From Agarophyton chilense (lineage: Eukaryota > Rhodophyta > Florideophyceae > Gracilariales > Gracilariaceae): 64,000 nucleotides of DNA. The notes below the pieces were generated by a model. That model saw only the letters and a list, made by a program, of their open reading frames with translations, had not been told where the DNA came from and made no database searches. Position 1 is the first letter of the stretch. Each line of letters begins with the position of its first letter. The position numbers and the translations under genes were made by a program. Below are positions 53,111 through 63,689 of the stretch, piece after piece. The stretch lies in NCBI GenBank assembly GCA_030374765.1, contig JARGXX010000099.1, positions 2,170,001 to 2,234,000 of the forward strand, given 5' to 3'.

Positions 53111-54459
53111 CTCTCGTCGAGAGACGGAAACCGCTTCGTCGCGTCATGACAACCGTGGTGCACGGACTCCTGGACACACCAGCAAGAACAACGGTGATCC
53201 GGACGTCCCGTCTACCGACGTGCCATCTCCGCATTTGCGCGCTACAGCCGTTGCTGAACCCTCTATGGGAAGCGCCACTGCATCTGCGTCTGATCGCACT
53301 CCCCACGGGGACCCTACTCGACAGGACGCACCACGTAGTGGAAACCCTCTCGCCGAAGCGAAACCGGAATCGTCGCAGGATGCTGCTCGCCCTCGCGATA
53401 TTGGACCGGCTATGCCGTCGAGAGTTGACCCGCAGCCCGTGGGTCACGGTTCGTCGACACCAGCTACGCTGGAATACTTAGAGCACGCACTCGCAGGCCC
53501 CTCTAGGCCGAATCGTTCGGAAGTGGTCCCTCGTATTGTACGGCAGGACACACCGGCTAAGCCGGGCAAGCGCACCGTAGCAGACGGGATATTCACACCC
53601 AGCACGCTTGATGCTGGTTCACAACCCGCGCGCAGTGGCGGAGGCACTCCAAGTGTCTCGGTTGACCCCGATAGCGTTGTCGAAGGTGCACCGGTCACCC
53701 CGGAGAGTGTGCCCGTCAAGGACGGAAGCACCTCGTCGCCGAGTGAAGTTGAACCCTCGCAAGGGATAGTTGAGGACGAACTCGCTCCCCGCAGAGGTTC
53801 CTCGCCGCACACTTCGCCGCCCGTTGGTGAGGAAGGCACGGATGATTTGGAGTTGCACGCCCGTCGCGGTACTTTGTCGCCCAAGTGAGCAGACATACCG
53901 GCAGCGCCGTTGCACACGCCCCCACTTGAGGAGGCAGAACGTAGCACGGCGCGGAGTACTCCCAGCCATCAGCCCGACGTATCACGTGACCAGACGACAC
54001 CCAGCTCGGGAGATACGCCAATCAACGCCTAAGGCGGCTCACCCGGCAAGGCACGACGCGCCGTGATGAAACCGCATCCCGCGTCAAGTCCAGCACCGTC
54101 GCGACGGATTTCACCCCGACAACTCGCGGAACGCGACCGCGAAACCCAGCCTTGGGATGAGTCCGCGTTCCCCCGAAGGGTGGCCTCGGCGCGAGAACTC
54201 TCGGAAAGCATTCTGACCCAAAAACTGGGAGAATTGCCCCACGGGAAGGCCTCCGGCCAAAGCCGTCGAACTGACGCTCTTCGTCATGACGCCTTGGCGG
54301 AAGCAGCCCGCCAAGCGGCCAAGGCAACCCGGAACCCGGTTCGTTCCCCTACCCAGGGCATGGAAAGGCAACGCCAACCCATGGACCCCTCGGGGGAAGG
54401 GCACAGTAGCCCACACGCACCTGCGGACGTACACCGGTTTGGTCCGGTGACGCGTACAC

Positions 54460-54719
54460 CGCAAGGGCGGGAAGTCTACGAGAAGGAGTTCGTGGTCGAC
54501 CACATAGTGGAGCACTCATACCATCTGGATGGTTATATTCAATTCCTCGTCTGTTGGTACGGTTTAGGGCCCGAATGGGATTCGGATGGGCCGATGGAAC
54601 ATCTCCCACGTTCGAAGGTGGTGTCATATCACCGCAGAACGCGTACGAGAATCCCTGCATCGGTTGTTAAAGCCCAGATGGGATTACACCCACCTCGGTG
54701 GAAGAGAAAAGAGAAGTAG
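54460..54719 (+). CDS. Element B chromodomain region
   Basis: Reads GREVYEKEFVVDHIVEHSYH, then a FLVCWYGLGPEWDSDGPMEHLP block: the chromodomain pattern, homologous to the element A module (shared HLPRSKV-SY). Preceded by a long Pro/Ser/Thr-rich linker from the integrase (about 52900-54400). Likely C-terminal tail of the integrase polyprotein. Confidence 0.75.
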
Positions 54720-54865
54720 GTTTGCTTGAGAACAGGCTAGTGAAGGAAGGTTTTGGGTTACACAAGTCACTTGGTTTTTATTCGAAGCTATCGATGGAAT
54801 ATCGAGCACTCGGGATACTACTCTAAGTCACAAAGGAAAACTCCCCATCGGGATCGCGTGCCCCG

Positions 54866-56803
54866 TCACGGGTTCGGCTCACCGCCCCCGGGTTGGTTAC
54901 CTCCCTGGAGGCGGGTGATCAAGGCCTCGCGCATCGCGGCAACATCGCCACTCGCTGCGTTGGCCCCCAGCCCCACCTGTCGCAGGAACTGGGAGATCAC
55001 GGCCGCTTGACCCGCCGGAGCGGAGCTCGCATCGCCTGGGGTGGACGCCCCACCACTTGGGAGATTCACCGGTGGAACCGGAGGTGGTCCAGCTACCGCG
55101 TACTCCGACCCAGCCCCCGCGGGGTTATCCAAATCCACGTAAGGCGTGGCTGGCGTCCCCGCGTTATAGGAACCTTCCGCTTCGGATCCCTCGACCTCCG
55201 CCTCGGCGTACGCTTCCCCGTCGTCTGGTTCGGTGTCCACCATTGGATCGTCGCCGTCGTACACGTGGTAATATTCATCCGCGTCCACGAAACCGATCTG
55301 ATGCCCCTCGGGGATATGGCGTGGTGCAAACCGGAGTTCGTTCGCTTCCTCCGCGGAGATTTCGTGCCCTTCCCAATGGTCAAAGTATACGAAATCACCT
55401 CCCAAGGGAGTACGCCTTCCTGGTGACAGGTCCTGACCCCGGCTACCCACGGTGCGCCCGCTTTGTTCAATCGGAACGGTGGTCCAGTCCAACTGGTCGA
55501 GGTAATCGAGAAGACCCGCCACTTCTTCGGCGTTGGTTACTCCACCAAGTGGGATGCTCAGGTCCAGGCTGCGAATGGCGGACCTCAACTGGAACGGGAG
55601 GAACCACAGTCTGTACTGGTCATACACCTCCCAGAGGATGAACACCGCCGCGCGGACTGTCCATTCGGTAATCACCACGGACCACAGTCCGGACTCGGGA
55701 TCCTCGATGGGGTACGAACCGTAATACGTGATGACTGGTGGCAGCTCGATGTAACAGCCCCGGCAGGCCTCAAGGTTCGACCACCACGGTGGAATGAGGA
55801 CATAGCGACCCCGTCGGTCGGCCACGCGAAGGCGTTCGATCTCCACGTTCTGAGACGGGACCAAATACCCGAATCGGGATCGTGCTCGACGCTCGAAGCG
55901 GATCAGGGCGAGGAAGTTGGCCCGCGCAAGTCGACGCATGTAGCGGAATTCTGCCCGGATAATCGGTCGCGTCCAGCACATGGCCTCTTGCCGTGCTATC
56001 GGGATGCCCCTCCACGAGAGTGTTTCTAAACCCGCCAGGCGGTCGACGTAACCAATCTCACCTTGAGTGCGGTAAAGCCGAATGTCGGTGCCGAGACCAT
56101 CGGGGATGGGATATTCGAAAGGAGCCCGGCGAAGCCGTTGATGGCCAAGAAGGACGAAGGCCGCATGAGCGGAAGCCGAGGTTTCACTACCCCTGCGCGC
56201 CACAGCGTGAACCGGAACCGCTACGCGGCGTCGCCAATCCAACGAAGTTGTCGCCACGGCCGGAATATCGCCCGGAAGCATCCCGTTTCCATCGGTGTAC
56301 ATCGCTATGAGCGCTTCTTTTAACACTGCAATCGGGTGGAACCACGGCGCAAGCCGGAGAACGGACGCATGATGCCCAGGATGGCGCCCGACAAGCATGT
56401 CGTAGGGCGGCCACCCTCTCGGGGGGAACATTCCGTACGGAGCAGCAGCCGCGTTCGTGATAGGAATCTGGGGCGCAGCCGATGACGCGCTTTGCGGAAG
56501 CGGAGCCGACCGGAAGCCGGAGAAGTACCCCGCAGGGAGACGGTTGGGTTGATTGTTTTGGTTGCTCATCGGTGAGCGAAGAGGCCAGATGACCGGAAGA
56601 GGAGACCGGCGAAGCGAAAGACGATGCCGAGGAATCGGAGGACTGGCACGCAAGGATGCGGATTCGGTCGAGATGGAACGTTGAGAACGGTTGTTGCCAG
56701 GAGACTGGAGTTTGGCCGCACTGCGTTTGTTGGCATCGGATGAAGTGGATCCCAGCGAGCTGGTTGCACTCTTATGCATTCGTCTCGGCGCGTCGCCCAC
56801 CAT
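54866..56803 (-). CDS. Element B antisense ORF, 645 residues, unknown conserved protein
   Basis: Opens at ATG 56803, 36 bp inside the 3' LTR edge, and runs antisense to gag-pol, stopping about 150 bp past the chromodomain end. A second in-frame ATG at 56569 (MSNQNNQPN) is an alternative start. N-terminal 80 residues basic and Ser-rich; GYFSGF motif near residue 93; a folded, Trp/Arg-rich core of about 250 residues (DWRRRVAVPV through LDQLDWTTVP). An acidic, then Gly/Pro-rich tail (EAEVEGSEAEGS; GGNQPGGGEPNP) follows. The core is about 45% identical to the element A antisense protein over 145 residues. No transmembrane helix or signal peptide, so not envelope-like. Function unknown. Confidence 0.8.
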   Translation of the reverse strand: MVGDAPRRMHKSATSSLGSTSSDANKRSAAKLQSPGNNRSQRSISTESASLRASPPIPRHRLSLRRSPLPVIWPLRSPMSNQNNQPNRLPAGYFSGFRSAPLPQSASSAAPQIPITNAAAAPYGMFPPRGWPPYDMLVGRHPGHHASVLRLAPWFHPIAVLKEALIAMYTDGNGMLPGDIPAVATTSLDWRRRVAVPVHAVARRGSETSASAHAAFVLLGHQRLRRAPFEYPIPDGLGTDIRLYRTQGEIGYVDRLAGLETLSWRGIPIARQEAMCWTRPIIRAEFRYMRRLARANFLALIRFERRARSRFGYLVPSQNVEIERLRVADRRGRYVLIPPWWSNLEACRGCYIELPPVITYYGSYPIEDPESGLWSVVITEWTVRAAVFILWEVYDQYRLWFLPFQLRSAIRSLDLSIPLGGVTNAEEVAGLLDYLDQLDWTTVPIEQSGRTVGSRGQDLSPGRRTPLGGDFVYFDHWEGHEISAEEANELRFAPRHIPEGHQIGFVDADEYYHVYDGDDPMVDTEPDDGEAYAEAEVEGSEAEGSYNAGTPATPYVDLDNPAGAGSEYAVAGPPPVPPVNLPSGGASTPGDASSAPAGQAAVISQFLRQVGLGANAASGDVAAMREALITRLQGGNQPGGGEPNP

Positions 56804-56827
56804 CGCAGATGTCGTACTCGCGCCTCA

Positions 56828-56838
56828 GGAGGGGGATA
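56828..56838 (+). promoter_or_regulatory. Element B polypurine tract
   Basis: GAGGGGGATA-type purine tract (AGGAGGGGGATA) directly before the 3' LTR at 56839. Confidence 0.75.
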
Positions 56839-57127
56839 TGAAGTGCAACCCTCGTGAGGGCCGTTTTCCAGGACTTGGTTGTTTTTCCGCCTCGGGCGAT
56901 ACTTGTGAGATCTATGAGTAATACCGCTACTAGCGGGCTGGCGTAGCCAGGTGTATACGCGTTGTACGCGAAGTGCACCGGCGGCCGTGCGCCGTGGCCC
57001 CGATTCGGGTGTGACTTACCCACGTGTACCACAGGTGGCCCAGGACAGGTTGGCACAGCATAGCTGGATATTTCTCTATTTATTTAGCTTTATTACACTA
57101 GGTTAGGGAGCTCTTTACAGTATTCCA

Positions 57128-57139
57128 CACTATATAGTG
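57128..57139. promoter_or_regulatory. Palindromic TATA element in element B 3' LTR
   Basis: Same CACTATATAGTG palindrome as 46026-46037. On the minus strand it lies about 325 bp upstream of the antisense ATG at 56803, so it is a candidate antisense promoter. Confidence 0.45.
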
Positions 57140-57371
57140 CCAGGGCGATCTCGCCCCGACACTCAGTAAACCTCCCCAACCAGGGTTCTTGGCTCTAAGT
57201 CTTTTTCCGCTTTCGCGAGTCTTCCACACTCTACGGAGGTGAAGCCGCGTTACTAACGGTAGACTTATCCACCCTGCGTCAACAGGAGACTCACCGCTGT
57301 TAGCGTGTATATCCTGCATACCACTGCCGTGTTCTCGCCCCAGTATTGGGTTTGCTACATATTTCTTTTGG

Positions 57372-57493
57372 CTCTCGTGGCCCATGCCCCCGATCGCCCC
57401 CACTGGGTGGTCCCCCCTTTATCGCTTACCCACTCTCGTGGCCCATGCCCCCGATCGCCCCCACTGGGTGGTCCCCCCTTTATCGCTTACCCA
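57372..57493 (+). repeat. 61-bp tandem duplication in element B 3' LTR
   Basis: Two copies of a 61-bp unit (CTCTCGTGGCCCATGC...), with a partial third match at 57494. The 5' LTR has a single copy. Confidence 0.9.
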
Positions 57494-57826
57494 CTCTCGT
57501 GGTAGCTCCCCCTTTTGCTTTGTGGTTGGTTATTCGTGCCGCTCGCGCGGGTGCCGCGCGCCGGCTTACCGTGGTTACCGCCACTCCTGTGGGTGCATTA
57601 CTCGATCTCGAGACTTGCCCACTCCCGTGGAATACAGCTCATACCTGGTCTGCTCCCTTCTAGCATCCCGCACTCTCCCCGCTTGGCGTGCCGGTGAACC
57701 TCGGCCTTACATCCCCACTTAGTCGTGTTCACTCCGGAGAGGCTCCGTCGCCGTGCTACCCTCCTTGGAGGAAGACTCGGACATCTTCGTGTGTTTCCGC
57801 CGCCCTTGGCGTAGCACTACACATTC

Positions 57827-59147
57827 GTTTCCCATTCATAATGTGCATATTTTTAATAAAGAATCGAAAGCCAAAACTAGCTGGCACTCTGAAAAACTAA
57901 CAGAACTTGCCTCTACATCCGCGATCCGTCGATTTTCGCAGATGTTTTGCCCGATATCTTCCAGCATACTAATAAAGCTGCTAATACTATCTTTCCGAGA
58001 ACACAAACCCCCTTATAGGGATGAATGAGACATGCTAAGTTAGCATGTCCCACTCATCTCTATAAAGGGGCTGTATTTCTTCTATCAAGTCAATTAAACA
58101 CACCACTTCCGCATCATCAAACCCGCTTCTTCTGGAAGACACCGCCGAACATGCCTTTCCAGCTGCACCTTCCCGTTCTTTTTTTGTTCTGCTTATAGTC
58201 GGAGTCGTCGGTGGAACGCTAAACGATGGCCCACCAAATCCCTGATGGTCATGTCACAGGAGAAGGGAAGCCCTGTTGGACCTGTAAGTATGCGTTCGCC
58301 CTGGATGCTTGGGCGAAACTGCGGGAGGAGGCATTGAATTTGCAGATGGGCTTGCAGAAAATGCCGGTGGTGAGTGCGTCAATTTTTATTCTTCGTCGGG
58401 TGCATCGTCGGAAGCAAAATGAATTGGGTTTACAATTTAAAAAGCAGGAGTAGCAGCCGAGTTCTCGATATTGGATTCAGGGTATCCCTAGAACCGGCCA
58501 GGGAAAGGGAGGTTCGCCATCAGGATGAGAGTGGGGGGTAAGGAGAGGGAAGGGCTGCGATCTCAGATCGCTCTTCCGATCGACATTGAGAAACCGGGTC
58601 GTGATTTGCGGTTTGAGTCCTGGAGCTAATCTGTGCGAATAATTCACACCTCGCACAATATGCCTCATTTGGTTCCACCAAAATCTTCTGTAAGGGGAAC
58701 CAAAGAACTAAATTGAGTTCGATCAAGTTGGTATTTTGGACTTCAGGTTCAACCCATTTCTGAAAGTACCTGTGAGGAGAATTGAGGAGAAAGCATCTAA
58801 TTGGTAGCGATATCGTGAGATCAACCCCATCAATAAAATAAATCCCTATCTAATCCAAATTTTAGACCTATTTGGACAGAGTTTGTACCTCACCGGCTCC
58901 TAAAAACTAATCCAAAGTTTAGAAATGGACTAGACCAAAATCGTTGAGCACCAAATCCCAATCCAAAAAGGGCCGATTTGGATTGAGTTCACACGGTCCA
59001 AAAGAAATTCTAATCTAAGTCCATTTTGAACGCTTGCATTTTATTGGCCCTCTCGACTTTTTGACTTTCCGCCAACACTGCAAAAACCGAAACACCTTCA
59101 CACCCACAGTGCTGTTATTCATCAGCACATCTAATCACAATCCTCCT
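57827..59147. other. Spacer with hairpins, no firm gene
   Basis: Contains a near-perfect hairpin (58010-58072), a short palindrome GCGATCTCAGATCGC (58557-58571) and a small stem-loop (58959-58985). A 75-residue frame at 58226-58453 (good ATG context, GTAAGTATG donor-like site inside) is not recognised and could be the first exon of something or chance. Confidence 0.4.
58010..58072. repeat. Long snap-back hairpin
   Basis: Left arm 58010-58040 and right arm 58042-58072 are inverted copies with about 4 mismatches and an effectively 1-nt loop (GCTAA-G-TTAGC at the tip). Could be a tiny MITE-like foldback or a small-RNA hairpin. Confidence 0.75.
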
Positions 59148-60191
59148 ATGACCCAGTTACGTTCACTTCAGCAACAATTGAATATAAAACAGGGAAAACG
59201 CTGGACAAAAACAGAAATCCTACTGGCATTCAAAGCTTATTGGAAGCCTCAGAAGACACGAAAAGAGGCCACCCCCACAAAAACTAAATCCTTTGATGGT
59301 CGTGTTTCCCAAGCCTTCCAACGCCTTGGTAAACTAAATAAAAGCAACGAAAATACATACCAGAGCTAAGAACGTTCTGTATCCTCTGTCTCTCAGATAT
59401 TTCCATTCACTAAAGAACTAAGGTTCGTTTTTGAAGGATGCTACCAAAAATTGCTAGCTCTTGAACTGAGCAGCTACCCGACGAAAAGACACATGATACA
59501 GGCCCCCACCGCATTGTACAACCAACGCCTTGAAATATGAGAAGAAACGAAACAAATATGCAGATATTTTGGTTCCGATGGAGCACATGCAGGTACCCCT
59601 TTCATATTTTACTTTGTTATTTGTGGCTGTGATATACGAACTTTTAGATGATGTTGGTACACTTCGTGGAAGAAATTCGAATTAATAAAGAGAAGATGGA
59701 ATCGAGTGAGTCAATAAATGAAGGAGAAAGTGGAACCGAACTCTACTCCGCAACTTAGTTTAAACGTTCTTGGTTTCGATTCGCGAGTAAATAAACGTAG
59801 TAGTGCTCCATCGATTATAGCCGATGAAATTAGAAGTAAAGCAGTTTCGAGAAAGAGTTCTTAACACAGGCCTCCGCTTGGAACAAAACGAACGGTGCAA
59901 ATCACGAAAACTAATGAGGCATGGGACCGCGTGGCACAAGCTTTAGAAGGTCCTGTACAGGAGTGCAGGAAGGGAAACAAAATATCTGAAGAAGCGCTGG
60001 CTGTTCAGGAACGTAACTCTTGTATCAACTTATTTACTATGCCGCACACAAGCCCAGAACTCGTAAAAAAGTTTATGGATCTCGAACAGCAATTTGTGCT
60101 TCGAAAGATAGAAAACAAGGAGAAACAAAGTATTACGACTAGTGCTCATAGGGCAAGAGCGAACAGATCCACCGATGTAGTTTCCTTTTAA
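59148..60191 (+). pseudogene. Myb/SANT-like accessory ORF remnant of a PIF/Harbinger transposon
   Basis: From ATG 59148 the frame reads LNIKQGKRWTKTEILLAFKAYW, a Myb/SANT-like start. After 59369 a further stretch (about 59390-59530) reads as CYQKLLALELSSYPTKRHM followed by LYNQRL, fitting the next part of such proteins. A last open piece (59895-60191) is helical (HTSPELVKKFMDLEQQFVLRK). At least two frame changes or introns separate the pieces. PIF/Harbinger elements usually carry a Myb-like partner for the transposase. The opposite-strand transposase next door supports this reading. Confidence 0.5.
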
Positions 60192-60559
60192 CATTCCGTT
60201 GCAGTGCCACGCACACAGCAAAAGCCTGACGGCCATTCTTTGGAAAATGATCCGGAATGTATTCTCGTTGTTTCAATGGAGTCCAGCATTGATTCCAACT
60301 CTGCTCCTTACATTTTTTCCGATGCCAATGAAGTGGACGATGCCCAGACCGACTGCTCAAAGATGTGCTTGGACCTTCTTGTACACAAATAATTACGGAC
60401 TCTTAAGGGATTTGGTTTCCGTATTAGGAATCGATATCTAATCAAACATGGCATTCTTGAGCCTGATGATCTTCGAAACGCTTCTTATGTTGGATGGCGG
60501 TGAAAGGTTTTCGAGTCTGTTTAAAAATGTCCGTTCATTTCATCGTTCGTACCACCACT

Positions 60560-61620
60560 CTCTGCTCTTGGTTCCCTGCATCATTGCAATCGTCAAATAA
60601 ACTATCTCCTCCCGTATACCCAACGCCATTTTCTAGAAACTGTGCTTTTCTTTCTTCCACAAATATGTACTGTACTACGCGACAAGCAGAAAGAATAGTT
60701 CGTCAGTCTTTGAAATATCAAAACTTGGTGGGAACCCAAGTTACATTGAACCTCTTGAAAAAAACACCGAACACCCTCTCCACGCTTATAATCGTAGCCT
60801 CTTGAACAAATGCATACTTAATGGCTTTCTTCGCATTGCTAGTCGATGTTGTCATAAATATTTTTCTCTCCGGGTATGTTCCGTCGCATAGATGATAAAA
60901 CTAATCGAAATGCTCTCCCGAGAGACTGCAGTTAGCTTTAGCAGGGGGAAAGGTACCCGCAATTATGTTTAAGAAAGTGAGGACTCACTTCGAGAATGTT
61001 AAGGTCATTCATTGACGCCGCGAATCCAAACGCGAGATCCCAGATCTATAAATCTAGATCCCAAATAACCTCCATTTGTATCGTGGGCCTCATCTCCTTC
61101 CCATTCATAATCCCTTGTAATACTTTCGGGCGAGAATCCCAATCATCCTGCACAGTCCACGCAAACTATGCACCCAGGAAATCCAAATGCTGCAAAGGAC
61201 TTCTCAATATTCACGAAAAATTCCAGTGTAGGAGAACGCGAATAGTTGTCGCCATAATGTGTGATTATAGCGCTGTAAAATTATTTGACAGACTTCGAGA
61301 CAGTTGTCTCACTTAACCTCAATGACTCATCGAGACTGTCTGTGGCACATTCGTATGCAAGATATCGAAGAGCACATACTACCTTTTGGAGAGGACAGAC
61401 CCCAAACTTGCCTGTGCAATCTGGTCGCAGCCCTGCCCGCAAGTATGTGCTCTTGCTGAAGACGACGCTGAATAATCTTTCGAACATGAACTTTGGGATC
61501 CTGAAGCGTCGTTCGAAATGCACATCAAAGTAGACGGGCCCAACTTCATTTGAACCATCATTTTTTTCTCTATCTATATTCTACAAGTAATCTAGCATTA
61601 ATCGCTTGGGCGCGACAGCA
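60560..61620 (-). pseudogene. PIF/Harbinger transposase remnant
   Basis: The minus strand gives HFERRFRIPKFMFERLF and PLQKVVCALRYLAYECATDSLDE (61281-61560), the Harbinger N-terminal region. Then, in changed frames, GFPGCIVCVDCAG (about 61170) and DLAFGFAASMNDLNILEVSP (about 61000), matching the catalytic blocks with the G-x-xDG and NDinvl motifs. Then DGTYPERKIF (about 60880) and QEATIISVERVFGVFFKRFN (about 60770), matching the C-terminal ERaFGvL block. The order is complete from N to C terminus, with several stops and frame changes. Convergent with the Myb-like remnant. Confidence 0.75.
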
Positions 61621-63470
61621 AAGTCACGATTGATGTTGGCACTTTTTCCCGTGTGCGATCCGCCAGCGACTTTATCCTTTAATGCAACTGCGATAGTCAT
61701 CATCTCCATTTGTAGCCACAGTGTTGCGGTGATCTCGGTGTCACTGTCGAAACAGCGGTCTACAATGTCTACAACATCTACGATTTTAGAAATATTGGGT
61801 GTCAGTATTGATTGTTTCATGGCACCAATCAGATGTTAAGAACAATTGAGACTGATATTTAGGTCGCTTCTTAATTTCCAGGAATTTTATGATATTGGAA
61901 ACTTAAAAGAAAAAAACTGTTTTTCACTAAGATGACCGAGGATATCGTGATTAAGAAAATCTTAGGCGTTCGGACACATCTTCAAGGCAGGCAAGTTGCA
62001 CGGTGGTCATGTTGGCGTGAGGGGCTGAGAGTATAGGGGTGTGTCCGTTTTTTAGGTGGAGGTAAGGCGAATTATTAGAAAATAAAAGCAGGCTGCGCTG
62101 GAAGAACCTGTTTTAAGGATGCGAAACGCCAAAGCCGAGCACCAAGACAGTGGGTGCTTTCGAAGGTGATCTCAGTGGCGCGGGTGGGCCCGCATTCCGC
62201 GAAGGGTGGCGGTGGTATAGTAGAGGTGGTTTGGTGGGGGTAAGGAAAAGTGTTTGACGAGAAAGCTCGCTGCGTCAGCCGAAGGCCGTGTGGCGTTGCG
62301 GGGCGCGAAGACGGAGCGCCGAGACAGTGGGTGGCGGCGGGAGTGTTTTCAGTGGCGCGGTTGGGGACGCATGGCACGGGGGGTGATAGGGGCGGGCGGG
62401 TGGTGGTCAATGGCATTGCGCATAAGTTAGAAGCTTGCTGTGAACTTATGTCGAGCCTGATGGGAACCCGCCGGTTGGGAAAGGATAGCAGTTTTCATCC
62501 ATTCCAGAAATAATTGGACGTGTTCCTTTTCTTTGAAATGGATAAGTCGTTCGGCCAATAAACGCACTACACGTTTTGAAATAATTGTAATTTGAACACT
62601 ACAGATGGAGCTGCTCTAAGGCCGTGAAACACGACTTCCAAAAATTTATTGCTTTCTCCCAATGTCACGGCAATAAATGACGATAAATGCAAATGCGCCA
62701 ACAGTCAGCAATACGAAGAAGTGCGTGAAAGAATTTACAGGTACAATGCCTTCCTTTCCCTCTCTACATTACCAAATGTACGCCGATTATCATTGGAACA
62801 AGCCGAACGGCGACAATACTGGGCGTATTGGAAATATATTTCGATTGTCAGATATGTGAGCGGCAATGAAGGAAAGTATTTCGGAATGCGACACTTTCAT
62901 GACAACTTCGTTCGACGTATTTGTTTAAAACGCGTTTATCCAGACTATTGTGGAGCCCTTTTCAAGAAAGTTCATCCTGAAGAGCTGCAAACGATTTCTA
63001 GCAGCACACATCACTCTGGTCCCCTACCAAGTAGTAGCAGTTAACCCTACGAGCGTCTTCTAGTTCTCGCGTTTGCCACAGATCTTTTCAAACTAACTCA
63101 TTACTTACTGTCTCTATCTTATGTTTTCTACTCTTTTCTTTCTGCACGATTACTACTTGATTTCAGAATTAAATCCCTATCACCAAAAGACTAAAGATGC
63201 TCGTCACGTTCTGCAATCTGCCGCGCTTGTTGTCCACTATCATATTCCATTTCCGGACCCATCTCGTCTCCTTCCACCGCCGCGCGGTGGCTGTCCGGTT
63301 GTCTGTTTGTTCGTCGCTTGACTCCGTGTTCGCCAGTACTGCTCGTTTGCTGTATCGCCTTTTGAGGGCGTTTAACTTTGTGGGCTCTGTGAACGAAAGT
63401 CAAAAACGTTCTGCAATGCGCTCTTTAACGATGTTGAGAGACCACTTAGTGGCGGATTTGGAGAAGCCAC
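61621..63470. other. Spacer with a 176-bp tandem duplication, no supported gene
   Basis: Apart from the duplication at about 62075-62415, a 131-codon open frame lies at 62649-63044 (SGNEGKYFGMRHFHDNF). It lacks a nearby upstream ATG and any family match I know, so I do not call it. Confidence 0.4.
62075..62415 (+). repeat. Imperfect tandem duplication, period about 176 bp
   Basis: GAGCACCAAGACAGTGGG near 62137 recurs as GAGCGCCGAGACAGTGGG near 62313, each followed by TCAGTGGCGCGG. The two units also share flanking sequence at lower identity. Confidence 0.6.
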
Positions 63471-63479
63471 TCTCATAAT

Positions 63480-63680
63480 CTTTACCGATGACTGGCAATG
63501 TAATGAGTCCTATCTTCTAAATCAACGTCAATGACATGCATACTGTTCAGGACCTTCTCGTTCTCGTTAATCGCCGACTCTCAGGCAGTACTCAGTCACT
63601 TCTCAACCGGATGTATGTAGATGACGTCGTAGTCATCACTGACCCCAACGATGCACGTCGAAAGTACGTACGATGAATAT
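63480..63680 (+). pseudogene. LINE-type reverse transcriptase scrap
   Basis: Reads GNVMSPIF, then INVNDMHTVQDLL, then RMYVDDVVVITDPNDAR. This is the spacing of the G-x-x-SPxLF...NDL block and the catalytic (F/Y)xDD block of non-LTR reverse transcriptases. At least one stop interrupts it. Only this catalytic core is recognisable, so the element type beyond LINE-like is open. Confidence 0.5.
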
Positions 63681-63689
63681 CCGCAGCGG

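Larger units (their letters stand above)
45737..57821 (+). mobile_element. Element B: chromodomain Ty3/gypsy retrotransposon with long antisense ORF
   Basis: 12,085 bp, with LTRs of 922 and 983 bp (TGAAGTGC...GCACTACA) and exact target duplications CATTC (45732-45736 and 57822-57826). Apart from a 61-bp duplication in the 3' LTR, the LTRs differ at about 14 positions (about 98.5% identity). Same layout as element A, with homologous gag, pol, chromodomain and antisense protein but a different LTR sequence. So A and B are two families of one lineage. Gag and the antisense ORF are open; pol is broken (about six breaks). Confidence 0.93.
56839..57821 (+). repeat. Element B 3' LTR (983 bp)
   Basis: Partner of 45737-46658; longer by exactly 61 bp owing to the tandem duplication at 57372-57493. 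Followed by target duplication CATTC. Confidence 0.93.

Noticed and set aside
58226-58453. 75-codon gene with a possible intron
   Set aside because: Unrecognised, short, and the donor-like site has no convincing partner that extends a protein.
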